A stretch of 64,000 nt of DNA from an uncultured delta proteobacterium (GCA_903906315.1 CAIVJW010000384.1:1-64000), one strand, 5' to 3'. Positions 40,142 to 49,984 are shown, numbered from the stretch's first letter. A program made the numbers and translations. The notes: generated from the sequence alone by a model not told the origin.

Positions 40142-41991
40142 CAGAGGTCCGCTTCGCCGAAGAACTCGGCGCCGAGATCCTCGACCGTCGGGATCACGAG
40201 GCTCCGGTCGAGCCAGTCGTTCCGACGCTCGCAGGACGGTTCGGCGATCAGCAGGCAGCCATGGCACGCGGCGCCGTGGAGGTACCGCTCGGCGATCGGG
40301 TCGTTCGGGCGGTGCTGCGCGCACACGGGATCGTTGGAGCAGAGGGTGCCCATCTCCAGCGCCGCGCGCAGATGCTCCTCGATGTTGCGGCCGATCTGAA
40401 CGAGCCCGCCGAGCGTCCCCTCGGAGTCGGGTGTGCCGGTGTAGAGAAGAATTCCGAGGCCCGCCTCGGTGGGGTAGATGCGCTCGCGGATCGAGCTGGC
40501 AGAGTACCCGCACGCGAGCGACAGCGCCTGAATGAGCAGGTGCGACAGCGAGTGCAGCAGGATGTACCGCGGTCCGGGAAACTCCCCGTAGGCGCCCGAG
40601 TTGCGCGTCTTCCAGCGATCGAAGCCCTCGCGCAGGGCCCTGATGCGCCAGTCGACGGCGGGGCGCTCGAGCCACCTGGAGACGTCGTCCTGCCGGAACG
40701 TGACGAGCACCCCCTCGCCGCGGTTCTCTACGGCCGGCACCCAATTCGCGTCGCGAGCAAGCGGTGCGCGGCGAACGTCGAGGGCGAGCTCGCCGTCGAT
40801 GTCGGGCATCGCCGACTCGAACCGCGTGAACCCGATCTGCGCGGTGACCTCGCGAAGACGATGAACGAGGACCACCCGGTCGACCTTCTTCATCGGCCCG
40901 TCCTGACTCGCTGGGCGAGGCAGTGGTGCCGCGAAGAACTCGCGCTCGGGGACGTCGTCGACGGCGCTCTCCGGCTGCGCGAGCAACGTCTCGATCTCCG
41001 CCTGCTTGATGCTCTTCTCTGCCGGCGTCGCGTTCGACTTGCGTCGCTGGATCTCGTGCAGCACCGCCTCATCGGAGAGGCCTTCGAGCGTCGAGGCGAC
41101 GTTGGCGCGGCGGCGCTCCTTCTTGAGGTCCCCGAGATCCTCGACGTAGAGCAGGTGCTGGTCCCAGACTCGCTCGACGGCCTCGCGGAGGCGCTCGTCC
41201 GAGTCCGGGATGGAGATGACGCTGAGCACCTGCGCGAAGTAGGAGTTGCTCGCCGAGCGGAGCAGCAGCCGGTTCGGCAGGGCCTTGCCGGTCGTGCCTC
41301 CGCAGTCCTCGTTGGCGCCGGCGCCGAGCCAGGGGCGCTTTCCGCGACACGGGCCGAGGGGGGCGCCGCCCTCTCCGGTGGGGAGCGCCTGCACGAGCGA
41401 TCGGCTCGCGCCGCACTCGCAGCGCACGAAGACGGCGGCGAGATCGCCGCTGGTCCCGCGCTCGTCGATCCAAAGCTTCCGGCGGCACGAGGATGTTCCC
41501 GTGTGCGTGAACCAGTGCCAGTCGAGGTCGGAGATGTGGCCGTTCGCGCACGCTTGCACGAAGCGCACGGGCACGACGGGGTGCCGCTTCCTGTCGGGGC
41601 CAATCCAGCACGAGCCGCCTACGAGGTCTCGCTCCGACACGAGGCGGCGGGAGCGGACGTTCTCGCCCCAGACCTCGTCCTTCTGCACGACGAACCAGCT
41701 CGGGAACCGCCACACCTGGATGCCGGTCTTGGGCGCGTCGGACGCGGCGGAGTCCACCGGCGGCGCGAATAGACGCACGTCGTCGCGGCCGAGGACGCGG
41801 CGCACCTTTGCCAGCAGGCGGTCCTCGCGGATCGCACGGAAGCCGCCCTCGTCGGGATCGCCCCACAGGTCGAGGCCGCCGATGAGCACCGAGTGCTGTG
41901 GCAGGTCGAGCATCGCGCCCGGCCCGAACGACGTCACGACCTGGCTCTGCCGGATCTGCCCGTGCGGGCGGGCCTTGGGTTTCGGCCTCAC
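40141..41991 (-). CDS. drmB: DISARM protein DrmB (DUF1998)
   Basis: 616 aa from GTG overlapping the drmA stop (GTGA). It begins with the family's RQSQVVTSFGPGAMLDLP and contains CANGHISDLDWHWF, several Cys pairs that probably bind zinc, the YSASSIRERIYP stretch, and the C-terminal CHGCLLIAEPSCERRNDWLD. DUF1998 proteins accompany a large helicase in DISARM and related systems; DrmA and DrmB are thought to act as a complex on DNA. Confidence 0.9.
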   Translation of the reverse strand: MRPKPKARPHGQIRQSQVVTSFGPGAMLDLPQHSVLIGGLDLWGDPDEGGFRAIREDRLLAKVRRVLGRDDVRLFAPPVDSAASDAPKTGIQVWRFPSWFVVQKDEVWGENVRSRRLVSERDLVGGSCWIGPDRKRHPVVPVRFVQACANGHISDLDWHWFTHTGTSSCRRKLWIDERGTSGDLAAVFVRCECGASRSLVQALPTGEGGAPLGPCRGKRPWLGAGANEDCGGTTGKALPNRLLLRSASNSYFAQVLSVISIPDSDERLREAVERVWDQHLLYVEDLGDLKKERRRANVASTLEGLSDEAVLHEIQRRKSNATPAEKSIKQAEIETLLAQPESAVDDVPEREFFAAPLPRPASQDGPMKKVDRVVLVHRLREVTAQIGFTRFESAMPDIDGELALDVRRAPLARDANWVPAVENRGEGVLVTFRQDDVSRWLERPAVDWRIRALREGFDRWKTRNSGAYGEFPGPRYILLHSLSHLLIQALSLACGYSASSIRERIYPTEAGLGILLYTGTPDSEGTLGGLVQIGRNIEEHLRAALEMGTLCSNDPVCAQHRPNDPIAERYLHGAACHGCLLIAEPSCERRNDWLDRSLVIPTVEDLGAEFFGEADL

Positions 41992-44900
41992 GACTCCTCC
42001 TCCTGCTCGAGCAACGCGCCGTCGAAGGTCTTCACCCAGAGGTTCACGCTCGGCTCGACGTCACGGAGGGAACGATGCGCGCGGAACTTCCGAGCGTCCG
42101 GCCCGAGCGTCTTCAGCTCGGGGTCGAGTGGGTCTCGCAAGAGGGGCGGCGCCTCGCCCACCTCGCGCTGGTACTGCAGCCCCGCTCCGTGTTCCTTCTG
42201 GCGTGTGCCGATCCGACTCCACGAGTCGAGGAGGTCGTCGATGCGTCCCTTCAGGTGCGCGGTCTCGCCCTCGATGGTCTTCGCGGCGAGGTCTCGGTCG
42301 TGCGCAGCGAAGCGCGTGGAGAGTGCGGCTGCTGCCTCGTTTGCAGCGGAGCGATGGACGCCGAGCTCGCGCGCGCTGGCCGGAGCCGTCAGCGCGCCGA
42401 CGCCGTGCCGCACGAGGGCGACGGTGACGCCGGCCAGGCCGCGGTCCACCGCGCGGGGCGCGAACGGCGTGACGCTGGTCGCCTCGACGGATCGGTAGAA
42501 GCTCTCGTGGTACGCCTCGAACCGCTCGTAGTGGGAGCGGTCGCGCGGACGGTGGACGTTGAGCAGCGTGACCACGAGCCCCGGGCGCGCGTCGTCGCGG
42601 CCGACCCGGGAGGTCGCCTGGATGTACTCGGCCGTCGTCTTGGGCTGCCCGAGCACGACCATGAGGCCGAGGCGCGTGATGTCGAGACCGACGGAGATCA
42701 TGTTCGTCGCGAGCGCGACATCGACGTGGTCGTCCTCGGTGTAGGGCATGGCGAGCCGACGCTTCGTGTCGGCCACCTTCGCGGTGCTCTCACGACTGGT
42801 GAGCTCGAGCACTTCGTAGGCGATCCTGCGCCCAGCGAAGGGACCGGCCTGCTGGCCGACGCGTCGCCGGCGGTCGAACCCGACGAGGCGCGAGCTGACC
42901 TCGTCCTCGACGATCCGTCGGCTGCCACCCAGCTCGCGCAGGCTGTTGAAGTAGCCGAGCAGCGTCATGTACGGGTCGGCGGGGTTGTCCGCGTTGCGAC
43001 TCCCGCCTTCTTCCTCGTAGATGCGGGCGACGGCCGCCATCAGCGCGAGGTACGTCCGCAGCAGCACGACCTTGAGGCTGCGCCCCTGCGCGGCGATACC
43101 GAGGTAGAGGCGCGCGTGGCGGGCGCCTGCCTTCGGGTCTTCGAGCTCGATCGCCGGCACCGTCTTCGCAAAGAACGAGTCGCGAACGTCGGGTCCCGGC
43201 GGCGGGAAGATGTCGACGTCCCTCCTCGCGAAGAGCGCGTGGATCTGCTTTTCAGCGCGCCGAATCGTCGCCGTCGAGGCGATCACCTTCGGTCGCACGG
43301 TCTTGCCGGAGGTCGTGCGCGAGGTGAGCGCGTCGAGCGCGGTCTCATAGAGCCCCACCATCGTCCCCAGCGGCCCCGAGATGAGGTGCAGCTCATCCTG
43401 GATGATGAGGTCGGGCGGGAGCAGCGCGTGCTCGAGCGGCCGGCCGCGCGTCGGCTCGCACGGCCCGTAGAACCCCTCCGCGTCGTGACGCTCGACCTTG
43501 CCGAAGAGCGCTCCGGTCTCGCCGACCCACGGCAGGCTCGCGAACTTGTCGACCGTCGCGATGAGGAAGCAGGGCAACCTGCGGTAGATCGGCTCGTCGA
43601 CCGCGACGACGGGGAGCAGCCGGTCACGCGAGAACTCGCAGCGCCGGTTCACGCACGACACGCGGAGGTCGGTCGGGTGGTCTTCGTTCAGGCGACCGTT
43701 CGCGACGAGCGTGAACGAGGCCGGCTTGAACTTGGTGCCGCACCAGGGGCAGTTCTCGAGCGGGATCGGGCTCGGCTTCTTCTCGTCGTTGCGGAACGCG
43801 ATGGTCTTGGACCGCGCCGAGCTCTTGTCGCCATCTCCCTTCGCTCCCATCCGGTTCGGCGTCGCGGCCTGCCCGACCCACAGGCCGATCTCGAAGGGCC
43901 AGGTGCCGAGCGTCGCGACGTCGGCGGCGCGTTCGAGCTCGAGTGCGCAGATCAGCGTCGCTGCGCGTCCCAGCTGGTCGAGCGTCAGCAGGCGGAGCGT
44001 GTAGCGCATCAGCACGCTCATGCCCGCCGAGAGGACGCCCGGGTTCTCGAGACGTCGCAGCACGAGGGTGACCGCGGCGAGGCCGAGGTACGCCTCCGTC
44101 TTGCCGCCCCCGGTCGGGAAGAACAAGAGGTCCACCGTCTCACGGTCCGCGTGCTTCGGGTCCACGATCCCCGGGAGGTTCATCAGCACGAAGGCGAGCT
44201 GGAACGGCCGCCAGGTCGGGACGGCGCCGGGCTTGTCGTACGTGCGCGGGTCCCGCTGCCTCGCGGCCCGCGCCATCGCGCGGTTGGCGAGGCGGAAGGC
44301 CAACCGCGCACGGTCGTTCGTAGCCAGCAGCTCGATGCCGGCGGCGATGCGCCGACGCACGTTCTCCGCCCGCCGGAGTAGCTCGACGGCGACGTCCCTG
44401 CGAGTCGCGTGGTCGATGGGGGTGCCGCGTTGCTGCTCGATCCACGTCGCGTATGCGTCCACGAGCGCGCCGAGCGAGTCGCGCGCTGCGGCTGCGCTGT
44501 CGAGTTCCGCGAGCGCTTCCATGCCGAGCTCGACCTTGGCCGGAACCGCGCCAGGCACGACCCTCTCGACCTCGGCGCGGGGGGCCCACGTCGTCTCGAC
44601 CTCGGCGCACACGCGGTCGTCCCGCACGTGCGCTGTCGTCGCCGCCCCATGCCCGACCGCGAACTCGAAGACGCCGCGGTACTGCAGGTCCGCGACCTGG
44701 TCGTCCCAGTCCTTGCCGTCGCGACCGCGGAGGTTCGGTCGCGCCACGAAGCCGACGAGATTCGACCGGGCGAGGATGGGGAGGGCCATCGCACCGAGCG
44801 ACTGGGGTCGTGCGACCGGCTCGACGTGCAGACGCAGGGCGACCTGGAAGATGAACCCGGCGTCGCGTTGCACATCCGGTGTCGGGGTGCGCTTGTTGAC

Positions 44901-45485
44901 GAGGAAGACGGACACGGCGCGCGTCCCGGCGGGCACGAGCTTCGACGCGCGGCTCGAGACCGGCCGACAGCTCACGACGAGCTCCAGTCCGTCCGAGCTC
45001 GGCACCGGGTAGGGCTTGCGGCCCGTCTTGACGCCGACCGGCACGTCCTCGCTCCGCGGCGTGCGCTGCCAGAGCTCTCGCCCGCGTGTCGACGCTGGCG
45101 CCGTGTCCTCCTCGTCGGGCGCAGCCTCGACGACGCGGTAGTCGCCCCAGGAGACGGTCACGACGATCTCATCAATGCCCTCGGGGACCAGCACGCTCGC
45201 CCCCATGGACGACGGGAGGTGGGCGCGCCGCGTCGACGCGCCGTCGGGCGTCGCGTCGTCGTCCGTGCCGGCGGCTCCCGCGACCCCTAGCTCCTCGTTC
45301 GCCGTCTCGTCGGTACGGTCCCTCTCCTCCGCCTCGAACGGCACCAAGAACCCCGTGAGGTACCAGCGCGAAGGAGGCGTATCGAGGACCTCGCTTTCGA
45401 GCGCGTGCCCGGGCGTAGGGCCGATCAGATCGAGCTCGACGACGGAGGCGAGCTCGGCGCGGACGTGGGCGGCGGTGCGGGGCAT
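41988..45485 (-). CDS. drmA: DISARM helicase DrmA
   Basis: 1165 aa from ATG 45485; the frame upstream of it runs into the transposon-end repeats and is not used. Walker A FFPTGGGKTEAY at about 452-462, DEAH-like IIQDELHLISGPLGTMV (about 695-710), STATIRRAEKQI (motif III region), a CPWCGTKFKP zinc knuckle, and late helicase motifs with TNMISVGLDITRLGLMVVLG and ATSRVGRDD. This is the DrmA layout. The separation of drmA from drmMI by about 10 kb of other genes is abnormal; the gene itself is intact. Confidence 0.92.
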   Translation of the reverse strand: MPRTAAHVRAELASVVELDLIGPTPGHALESEVLDTPPSRWYLTGFLVPFEAEERDRTDETANEELGVAGAAGTDDDATPDGASTRRAHLPSSMGASVLVPEGIDEIVVTVSWGDYRVVEAAPDEEDTAPASTRGRELWQRTPRSEDVPVGVKTGRKPYPVPSSDGLELVVSCRPVSSRASKLVPAGTRAVSVFLVNKRTPTPDVQRDAGFIFQVALRLHVEPVARPQSLGAMALPILARSNLVGFVARPNLRGRDGKDWDDQVADLQYRGVFEFAVGHGAATTAHVRDDRVCAEVETTWAPRAEVERVVPGAVPAKVELGMEALAELDSAAAARDSLGALVDAYATWIEQQRGTPIDHATRRDVAVELLRRAENVRRRIAAGIELLATNDRARLAFRLANRAMARAARQRDPRTYDKPGAVPTWRPFQLAFVLMNLPGIVDPKHADRETVDLLFFPTGGGKTEAYLGLAAVTLVLRRLENPGVLSAGMSVLMRYTLRLLTLDQLGRAATLICALELERAADVATLGTWPFEIGLWVGQAATPNRMGAKGDGDKSSARSKTIAFRNDEKKPSPIPLENCPWCGTKFKPASFTLVANGRLNEDHPTDLRVSCVNRRCEFSRDRLLPVVAVDEPIYRRLPCFLIATVDKFASLPWVGETGALFGKVERHDAEGFYGPCEPTRGRPLEHALLPPDLIIQDELHLISGPLGTMVGLYETALDALTSRTTSGKTVRPKVIASTATIRRAEKQIHALFARRDVDIFPPPGPDVRDSFFAKTVPAIELEDPKAGARHARLYLGIAAQGRSLKVVLLRTYLALMAAVARIYEEEGGSRNADNPADPYMTLLGYFNSLRELGGSRRIVEDEVSSRLVGFDRRRRVGQQAGPFAGRRIAYEVLELTSRESTAKVADTKRRLAMPYTEDDHVDVALATNMISVGLDITRLGLMVVLGQPKTTAEYIQATSRVGRDDARPGLVVTLLNVHRPRDRSHYERFEAYHESFYRSVEATSVTPFAPRAVDRGLAGVTVALVRHGVGALTAPASARELGVHRSAANEAAAALSTRFAAHDRDLAAKTIEGETAHLKGRIDDLLDSWSRIGTRQKEHGAGLQYQREVGEAPPLLRDPLDPELKTLGPDARKFRAHRSLRDVEPSVNLWVKTFDGALLEQEEES

Positions 45486-45580
45486 GGGACGCGCGAGTGT
45501 CGCTCCATCACGGCGAGGGCGCGCGGTCGACGGAGCGGACCCGGCTCGATGAGCGCAGCCGCGTGAATTGAGGGATGTCC

Positions 45581-45820
45581 GATCGCGAAGATGGAGGGGC
45601 AGCCGTCGGCGTTCTGGTTCCTCGCGATCGCACGCGGCGAGGTGATCCGTGTGCGCCGACAAGGCGCCGGATCGCGAAGATGGAGGGGTGGTCCGGGCCG
45701 GCGCCGGACCGTCGCGTCGACGACGCCAGCGGGCATGATCACGAAGAGGGAGGGAGAGGTCGGGGCGGCGCCGAAGGGCGGCGAGACCGCGACGCGGCGG
45801 GGATCGCGAGGATGGAGGGG
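45581..45820. repeat. Four spaced ~19-bp repeats at the left end of the transposon
   Basis: Copies of GATCGCGAAGATGGAGGGG at 45581-45599, 45670-45688, 45737-45755 (GATCACGAAGAGGGAGGGA) and 45802-45820 (one mismatch), with starts 89, 67 and 65 bp apart. They lie between the drmA start and the last transposon gene. Arrays like this at element ends are typical transposase-binding sites. No inverted copies were found at the other end by eye. Confidence 0.7.
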
Positions 45821-45834
45821 CGCAGGCCGTCCGA

Positions 45835-46104
45835 TCAGAAGTCGACGTCGTCGGCCGGCACGTCGAGGCTCCGGTCGATGGCGTCGCGGTATCGGTCGAG
45901 CTCGGTGGCGAGGCGCCGGGCGGCGCGCGCGAGGGCGCGGGCGCGGCGGAGTGTGGGCGGCGCAGCGCCGAAGGGCGGGTCGTCGTCGAGCGTCGGATGC
46001 TCGAGCGTGAGGGCGATGACGAGCGCGTGGGCGGCGGCGCCGACGAGGTCGACGACGACGATCTCGGGCGCGGCGTAGAGCCGCTGGGCGACGGATGGGC
46101 TCAT
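45835..46104 (-). CDS. Small transposon protein, 89 aa
   Basis: ATG overlaps the ATPase stop (ATGA). Two helices (IVVVDLVGAAAHALVIALTL and PTLRRARALARAARRLATEL) and an acidic C-terminus. No family recognised; its coupling to the ATPase suggests an accessory transposition protein. Confidence 0.65.
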   Translation of the reverse strand: MSPSVAQRLYAAPEIVVVDLVGAAAHALVIALTLEHPTLDDDPPFGAAPPTLRRARALARAARRLATELDRYRDAIDRSLDVPADDVDF

Positions 46105-46934
46105 CGCTTTCGGGCCGGGGGCTTGGGTTTCGGGGTGCCGGAGAAGACGTCGAGGTAGAGCTTCTCGTCGAGACGCGCGAGCTCTCGGTCGGCTGCGACG
46201 GTGAGCAGCTCGTCGGCGAGATTCATGAGGACGCGGTAGTTGCCGGCAGCGTGGTCGGCGAGCGTGCTCCGAAGCTCGGTGGGCAGGAGCGCGGGCGCGC
46301 CGGCGGCGGCGAGCAGGTGGTCGAGGCAGGCGAGCAGCTCGTCGCGGGCGGCGTAGTCGAGGACGAGGCGACGGCGGATTCGCGAGCCGAGCGGGAGCAG
46401 CTCGGCGGAGCGAAGGCGGTCGGGTAGACGGGCGTCGCCGGCGAAGACGACGCAGAGCAGCTGCTTGGTGTCGAGCTCCTTGCTGGCAAGGATGCGCAGC
46501 TCGTTGAAGACCGTGGTGAGGGTCTCCTGGGCCTCGTCGATGATGAGGACGGGACGACAGCGGGTGGAGCCGATGTGCTCGGTCCAGCGGCTGCGCAGCG
46601 CCTTGAAGCCGGCCCAGCGATTGTGGGCTGCGAGCGGCACGCCGAACAGGTCGGCGAGCTCGCGGTAGAAGTCCATGGTGCGACTCTGCGGGTGCTCGAG
46701 GGTGCCGACGAGGACGTCGGGCAATGCGCGGAGTCGGTCCGCGAGCAGGCGGAGCGCGACGCTCTTGCCGGTGCCGGGGTCGCCGGTGAGCAGGGCGAAG
46801 CCGCCGTCGGCGATGCCGAGCTCGACGCGGCGCAGGAAGGAGTCGACGGCGGGCGTGGTGTAGAGCGCCTCGAGCGGGACGTCGGGGCGGAACGGGTTGA
46901 ATTTGAGGCCGTACAGGGACAGGAGCTTGCTCAT
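46101..46934 (-). CDS. ExeA/TniB-like AAA ATPase
   Basis: 277 aa. It begins with the ExeA/TniB-type YGLKFNPFRPDVP, Walker A GDPGTGKS (51-58), Walker B LIIDEAQE (130-136), sensor-like AGDARLPDRL and a winged C-terminal domain. It should regulate target choice or assembly of the DDE transposase encoded just upstream, whose stop overlaps its ATG (ATGA). Confidence 0.88.
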   Translation of the reverse strand: MSKLLSLYGLKFNPFRPDVPLEALYTTPAVDSFLRRVELGIADGGFALLTGDPGTGKSVALRLLADRLRALPDVLVGTLEHPQSRTMDFYRELADLFGVPLAAHNRWAGFKALRSRWTEHIGSTRCRPVLIIDEAQETLTTVFNELRILASKELDTKQLLCVVFAGDARLPDRLRSAELLPLGSRIRRRLVLDYAARDELLACLDHLLAAAGAPALLPTELRSTLADHAAGNYRVLMNLADELLTVAADRELARLDEKLYLDVFSGTPKPKPPARKR

Positions 46935-48424
46935 CGATCCTCCGGAGTCGGTGTGTCGTGGTCGGTGTCGTCGTCGTGGCCGGCGTCGTCTTCGGGCTCG
47001 GGCGCGCGCTGCGGGATGAAGCCGGGCGGCAGGCCGGTGGCCGCGTACTCGGCCATGAGCGCGCGCAGATGCGGAGCGATGCCAGCGGGCTTGCGCGGCG
47101 GCCGCTCGGCGGGTGCGTCGACGTCGAGCGCGCGTCGGACTCCGTCGGCGCGCCGGGCCTTGTCGAGGGGCACGAGGGTGGCGAGGTGCGTGCCTTTGCG
47201 CTGGTCGACGAGGTCGACGGTCGAGAGATCCCAGCGTGCGACGCGCACGCGGACGTGGCGCAGCGCGCGGTACACCGAGGGCACCTCGAAGCGAATGCCC
47301 TCGACGGTGATGGTGCCGTCGCTCCGGCGCTGCGTGCGCGTGAGCTCGGAGCGGAAGACGCGGCGCAGGGCGTCGGAGCTCGGGCTCGGGCGGCCGACGG
47401 AGGGGCCGCGCAGGTAGCGGTCGAGCGGCGCCTCCCCGATCTCGCGGTGCTCCTTGTGCTGGTACTCGTGCTCGACCCAGGCTTGCGTGGCCGTGTTGAG
47501 CAGGTCGAGGGTGAGGGTCGGCTCGCCCTCGAGCATGGGCAACAGGCGTCCTTCGATCTGGGTCCAGAAGCACTCTTGTTTGCCATTCTGCTCGGGCGAC
47601 GCGGGCAGCGTGGTGTGGTGGACGATCCCGAGCCGCTCGAGGCCCTCGAGGGTCTCGGCGGCGGTCATGGCGCCGCCGTTGTCGGTCAGCAGGGCGCGAG
47701 GCACCCCGCGCTTCTGGATCGCCTGCGAGAGACCGTGAATCAGAAACTCGGCGCACTCCTCGCCGAGGTACCACTGCAGGTGACAGCAGAGACGGGAGCG
47801 GTCGTCGAGGATGCCGAGCAGCTGCGGCTTCACGAGCTCGCCCGAGGGCGTGGCGATCGCGCGAGACCCCTCGTGGAAGTCGAGGTGCCACAGACCGTGG
47901 ACGTGCTCGACCTCGTAGGAGCGCTTCTCGCGAGGGACGAAGTCGTCGTCGCGGCGCCGCGGCTTGCGCTTCACCCGGGTGAGCCCGAGATCCTGCAGGG
48001 TGCGCCGGACGGCCGCGTAGCCGGGCACCTTTCCGACGGCCGGGTCGGTGCGCGCGAGGGCCACGAGGTTGTCGTGGTGCAGCTGGTAGCTCCAGCGCGG
48101 GTGGTCGCGGTGCTGAGCGCGCATGGCCGCGACCAGGGCCTCGCCGACGCTCGGGTGCGTGCCGGCGTGCTTCGAGACCTTGCGCTCGAGGACGGTGATC
48201 GGGTCGGCCTCGCCGCGCGCGGCGTAGTACCAGCGCTCGATCGTCTTGAAGGCGAAGTGAAGCTTGTCGCCGCGCGACGGGTGCTGCCACGAGCGGGCGG
48301 CGAGCTCCTCGATCCGCGCGCGCAGCTCACCGTCGTCGGCTGGTGAGGCGAGCAGCGGACCGATGATCGAAAAGCGCAATCGTGCCCAGCGCACGCGCGT
48401 GGGCGTGTCGTCGTCGTGGGCCAT
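46931..48424 (-). CDS. DDE (rve-type) transposase
   Basis: 497 aa. An N-terminal helical/HTH region (FKTIERWYYAARGEADP) is followed by the integrase core with D182 (HLDFHEG), D248 (LLTDNGG) and E284 (EQNGKQECFW), and a Mu-type C-terminal beta-barrel region (IRFEVPSVYRALRHVRVRVA). The C-terminus is acidic. Full length with all three catalytic residues, so it is potentially active. Confidence 0.92.
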   Translation of the reverse strand: MAHDDDTPTRVRWARLRFSIIGPLLASPADDGELRARIEELAARSWQHPSRGDKLHFAFKTIERWYYAARGEADPITVLERKVSKHAGTHPSVGEALVAAMRAQHRDHPRWSYQLHHDNLVALARTDPAVGKVPGYAAVRRTLQDLGLTRVKRKPRRRDDDFVPREKRSYEVEHVHGLWHLDFHEGSRAIATPSGELVKPQLLGILDDRSRLCCHLQWYLGEECAEFLIHGLSQAIQKRGVPRALLTDNGGAMTAAETLEGLERLGIVHHTTLPASPEQNGKQECFWTQIEGRLLPMLEGEPTLTLDLLNTATQAWVEHEYQHKEHREIGEAPLDRYLRGPSVGRPSPSSDALRRVFRSELTRTQRRSDGTITVEGIRFEVPSVYRALRHVRVRVARWDLSTVDLVDQRKGTHLATLVPLDKARRADGVRRALDVDAPAERPPRKPAGIAPHLRALMAEYAATGLPPGFIPQRAPEPEDDAGHDDDTDHDTPTPEDR

Positions 48425-48494
48425 AGGCCTCCTTGGGCGGCGCGAGGGAGGCGCCGCGACCGAAGAGACCCTACGCCCGCCGGCGAAACGCGGG

Positions 48495-49133
48495 TCAGGC
48501 CATCTTCTGCGGATCTCCGGAGGGCCCGGGGTCGTCGCCGACGCCCCTCACGAATCGAGATCCGTCGGGCACCGAGGTCGTCGTCAGCGGCGCGAGCTGT
48601 CGGAGCGCGACGCCGAGGCACGCCTTGGCGTCGCCCGCGAGGCGCGCGAGCAGCGACGCCGGGAGGTCGGCCGTGGCGACCGCGGGCACGAGCCGCGACG
48701 CGAGCGCGACGAACACGGCGGTCGCCGTGAACGGGCCGCGCCACCAGGCGAGCCACCGACCGACCGTGCGCGCCGGCACGCCCGTGGCGCGGCGGACCGC
48801 TTTCGGCGACCACGCGCCGAGCGCCAGCGCGACGGTGCACGCGGCGAGCACGACCGCCCCGGCGTACACGCGGCGCCCAAGAAAGCGCACCGAGGGCGGC
48901 GTCGCCCGCCGCCGGCACCCACGCCGGTCGCAGCAGAGGCTGAAGCGCCGGCGGCAGGTCTCCACGGCCGCGCCGATCGTGCCACCGCACGGCTTGCGGT
49001 CGTAATCGCTGCGGTGCAGCCGCCCGCAGCCGCAGCGAAGGCAACCGCCGGCGGCGACCGCGCCGGCGATCGCGGCGTCGATCCGCGTGAGCCCCTCGAA
49101 AAACTCGATCCCGAGCACGACCTCGTCGAACAT
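48495..49133 (-). CDS. Zinc-ribbon/HTH protein of the transposon
   Basis: 212 aa from ATG 49133 (GGAGGT just upstream; the in-frame GTG at 49154 is less likely). A Cys-rich region (CLRCGCGRLHRSDY, then CRRRFSLCCDRRGCRRR) precedes helices with an HTH pattern (WSPKAVRRATGVPARTVGRW). It is the first gene of the transposon operon and probably a DNA-binding partner in transposition. Not similar enough to TniQ for that name. Confidence 0.7.
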   Translation of the reverse strand: MFDEVVLGIEFFEGLTRIDAAIAGAVAAGGCLRCGCGRLHRSDYDRKPCGGTIGAAVETCRRRFSLCCDRRGCRRRATPPSVRFLGRRVYAGAVVLAACTVALALGAWSPKAVRRATGVPARTVGRWLAWWRGPFTATAVFVALASRLVPAVATADLPASLLARLAGDAKACLGVALRQLAPLTTTSVPDGSRFVRGVGDDPGPSGDPQKMA

Positions 49134-49163
49134 GTCCACCTCCGGTCCAGACACCCGGAGGCG

Positions 49164-49204
49164 AGCCCCCTCGGACGAACTTCGACAAGTTTTCCGAGGG
49201 GGCT
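49164..49204. repeat. 12-bp inverted repeat at the right side of the transposon
   Basis: AGCCCCCTCGGA (49164-49175) and TCCGAGGGGGCT (49193-49204) with a 17-base loop, followed rightward by TTGTTTG. It may be a terminator for rightward transcription or part of the transposon's right end. Confidence 0.45.
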
Positions 49205-49321
49205 TGTTTGCGTGGCCCTCTCGGAACGGGATCAGGATGGCGGCGGCGACCCTCGCGTCACGCGGCTGCGCTCATCGATCGCTTGGCTCGCCGATCCCCA
49301 CGGACTATGCTTCGTCGCACG

Positions 49322-49984
49322 ATGTCGATCGGCGCGTACACCGCGGAGCGAGCCGCCGCCCTGTCGGGCGTGCCCAAGTCGACCCTTCATTGGTGGGCTC
49401 GTAACGACATCCTCGTCCCCAGCGTCTCACCGACCAAGGTGAGGCTCTGGTCGCACTCCGATCTCCTCGCCCTCCGCGTGATCTACTGGCTCCGGCAGAA
49501 GAAGACCGCCGAGACCGGCGTCGAGGTCCCCTCGAGCAGCATGCCCGCCGTTCGACGCGCGCTCCGCGAGCTGCAGAGCCTCTCCATCCCCCTCTGGCGA
49601 GACGATCGCCCTTCGGTCCTCGTCGACACGAAGGGGCAGATCCATATCGACGCGAAGGCCGGCGTGGAGACGCTGACCGGGCAGCTCGTCGCGCCCGAGA
49701 CGCTCGACCTCATCGCCCCGTTCACGACCATCGAGGGCAGCACGGGGCCCGACCTGCTCCGCCCGCGGCCGCTCTTGCGGATCGTGCCCGGCAAGCTCGG
49801 CGGCTCGCCGCACGTGGACCACACGCGGCTCGAGACCCTGGCTCTTGCCTCCCTCCGCGCGGACGGGCTGACGGCGGCTGCGATTCGCGAGCTCTACCCC
49901 TACCTCGAGGAGCAGCAGATCATCGAAGCGCTCGACCTCGAGGAGCAGCTCGCCCGCAACCTTACCATCGCGGCGGCGGCCTGA
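49322..49984 (+). CDS. VapB45-like antitoxin (MerR-type HTH plus DUF433-like region)
   Basis: 220 aa. A MerR-like N-terminus (YTAERAAALSGVPKSTLHWW, KVRLWSHSDLLALRVIYWLR) is followed by a second HTH/DUF433-like C-terminal domain (LRADGLTAAAIRELYPYLEE). This two-domain layout is the antitoxin of the VapBC45/DUF433-DUF5615 type of system. An ATG at 49307 would add five residues. The toxin gene follows immediately. The only rightward genes within the DISARM block. Confidence 0.75.
   Translation: MSIGAYTAERAAALSGVPKSTLHWWARNDILVPSVSPTKVRLWSHSDLLALRVIYWLRQKKTAETGVEVPSSSMPAVRRALRELQSLSIPLWRDDRPSVLVDTKGQIHIDAKAGVETLTGQLVAPETLDLIAPFTTIEGSTGPDLLRPRPLLRIVPGKLGGSPHVDHTRLETLALASLRADGLTAAAIRELYPYLEEQQIIEALDLEEQLARNLTIAAAA

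Larger units (their letters stand above)
45581..49204 (-). mobile_element. DDE transposon with AAA ATPase, inserted in the DISARM locus
   Basis: Four coupled leftward genes (zinc-ribbon/HTH protein, DDE transposase, ExeA/TniB-like ATPase, small helical protein) form the unit, with the repeat array at the left and an inverted repeat at 49164-49204 near the right. The organisation is that of Tn7/Mu/Tn552-like elements with a rve-type transposase plus ATPase; no recognisable TniQ. Exact ends and target duplication were not determined. Confidence 0.7.

Noticed and set aside
41898-44381. 827-codon plus-strand open frame
   Set aside because: Antisense shadow of drmA with no domain and biased Arg/Glu/Val composition.
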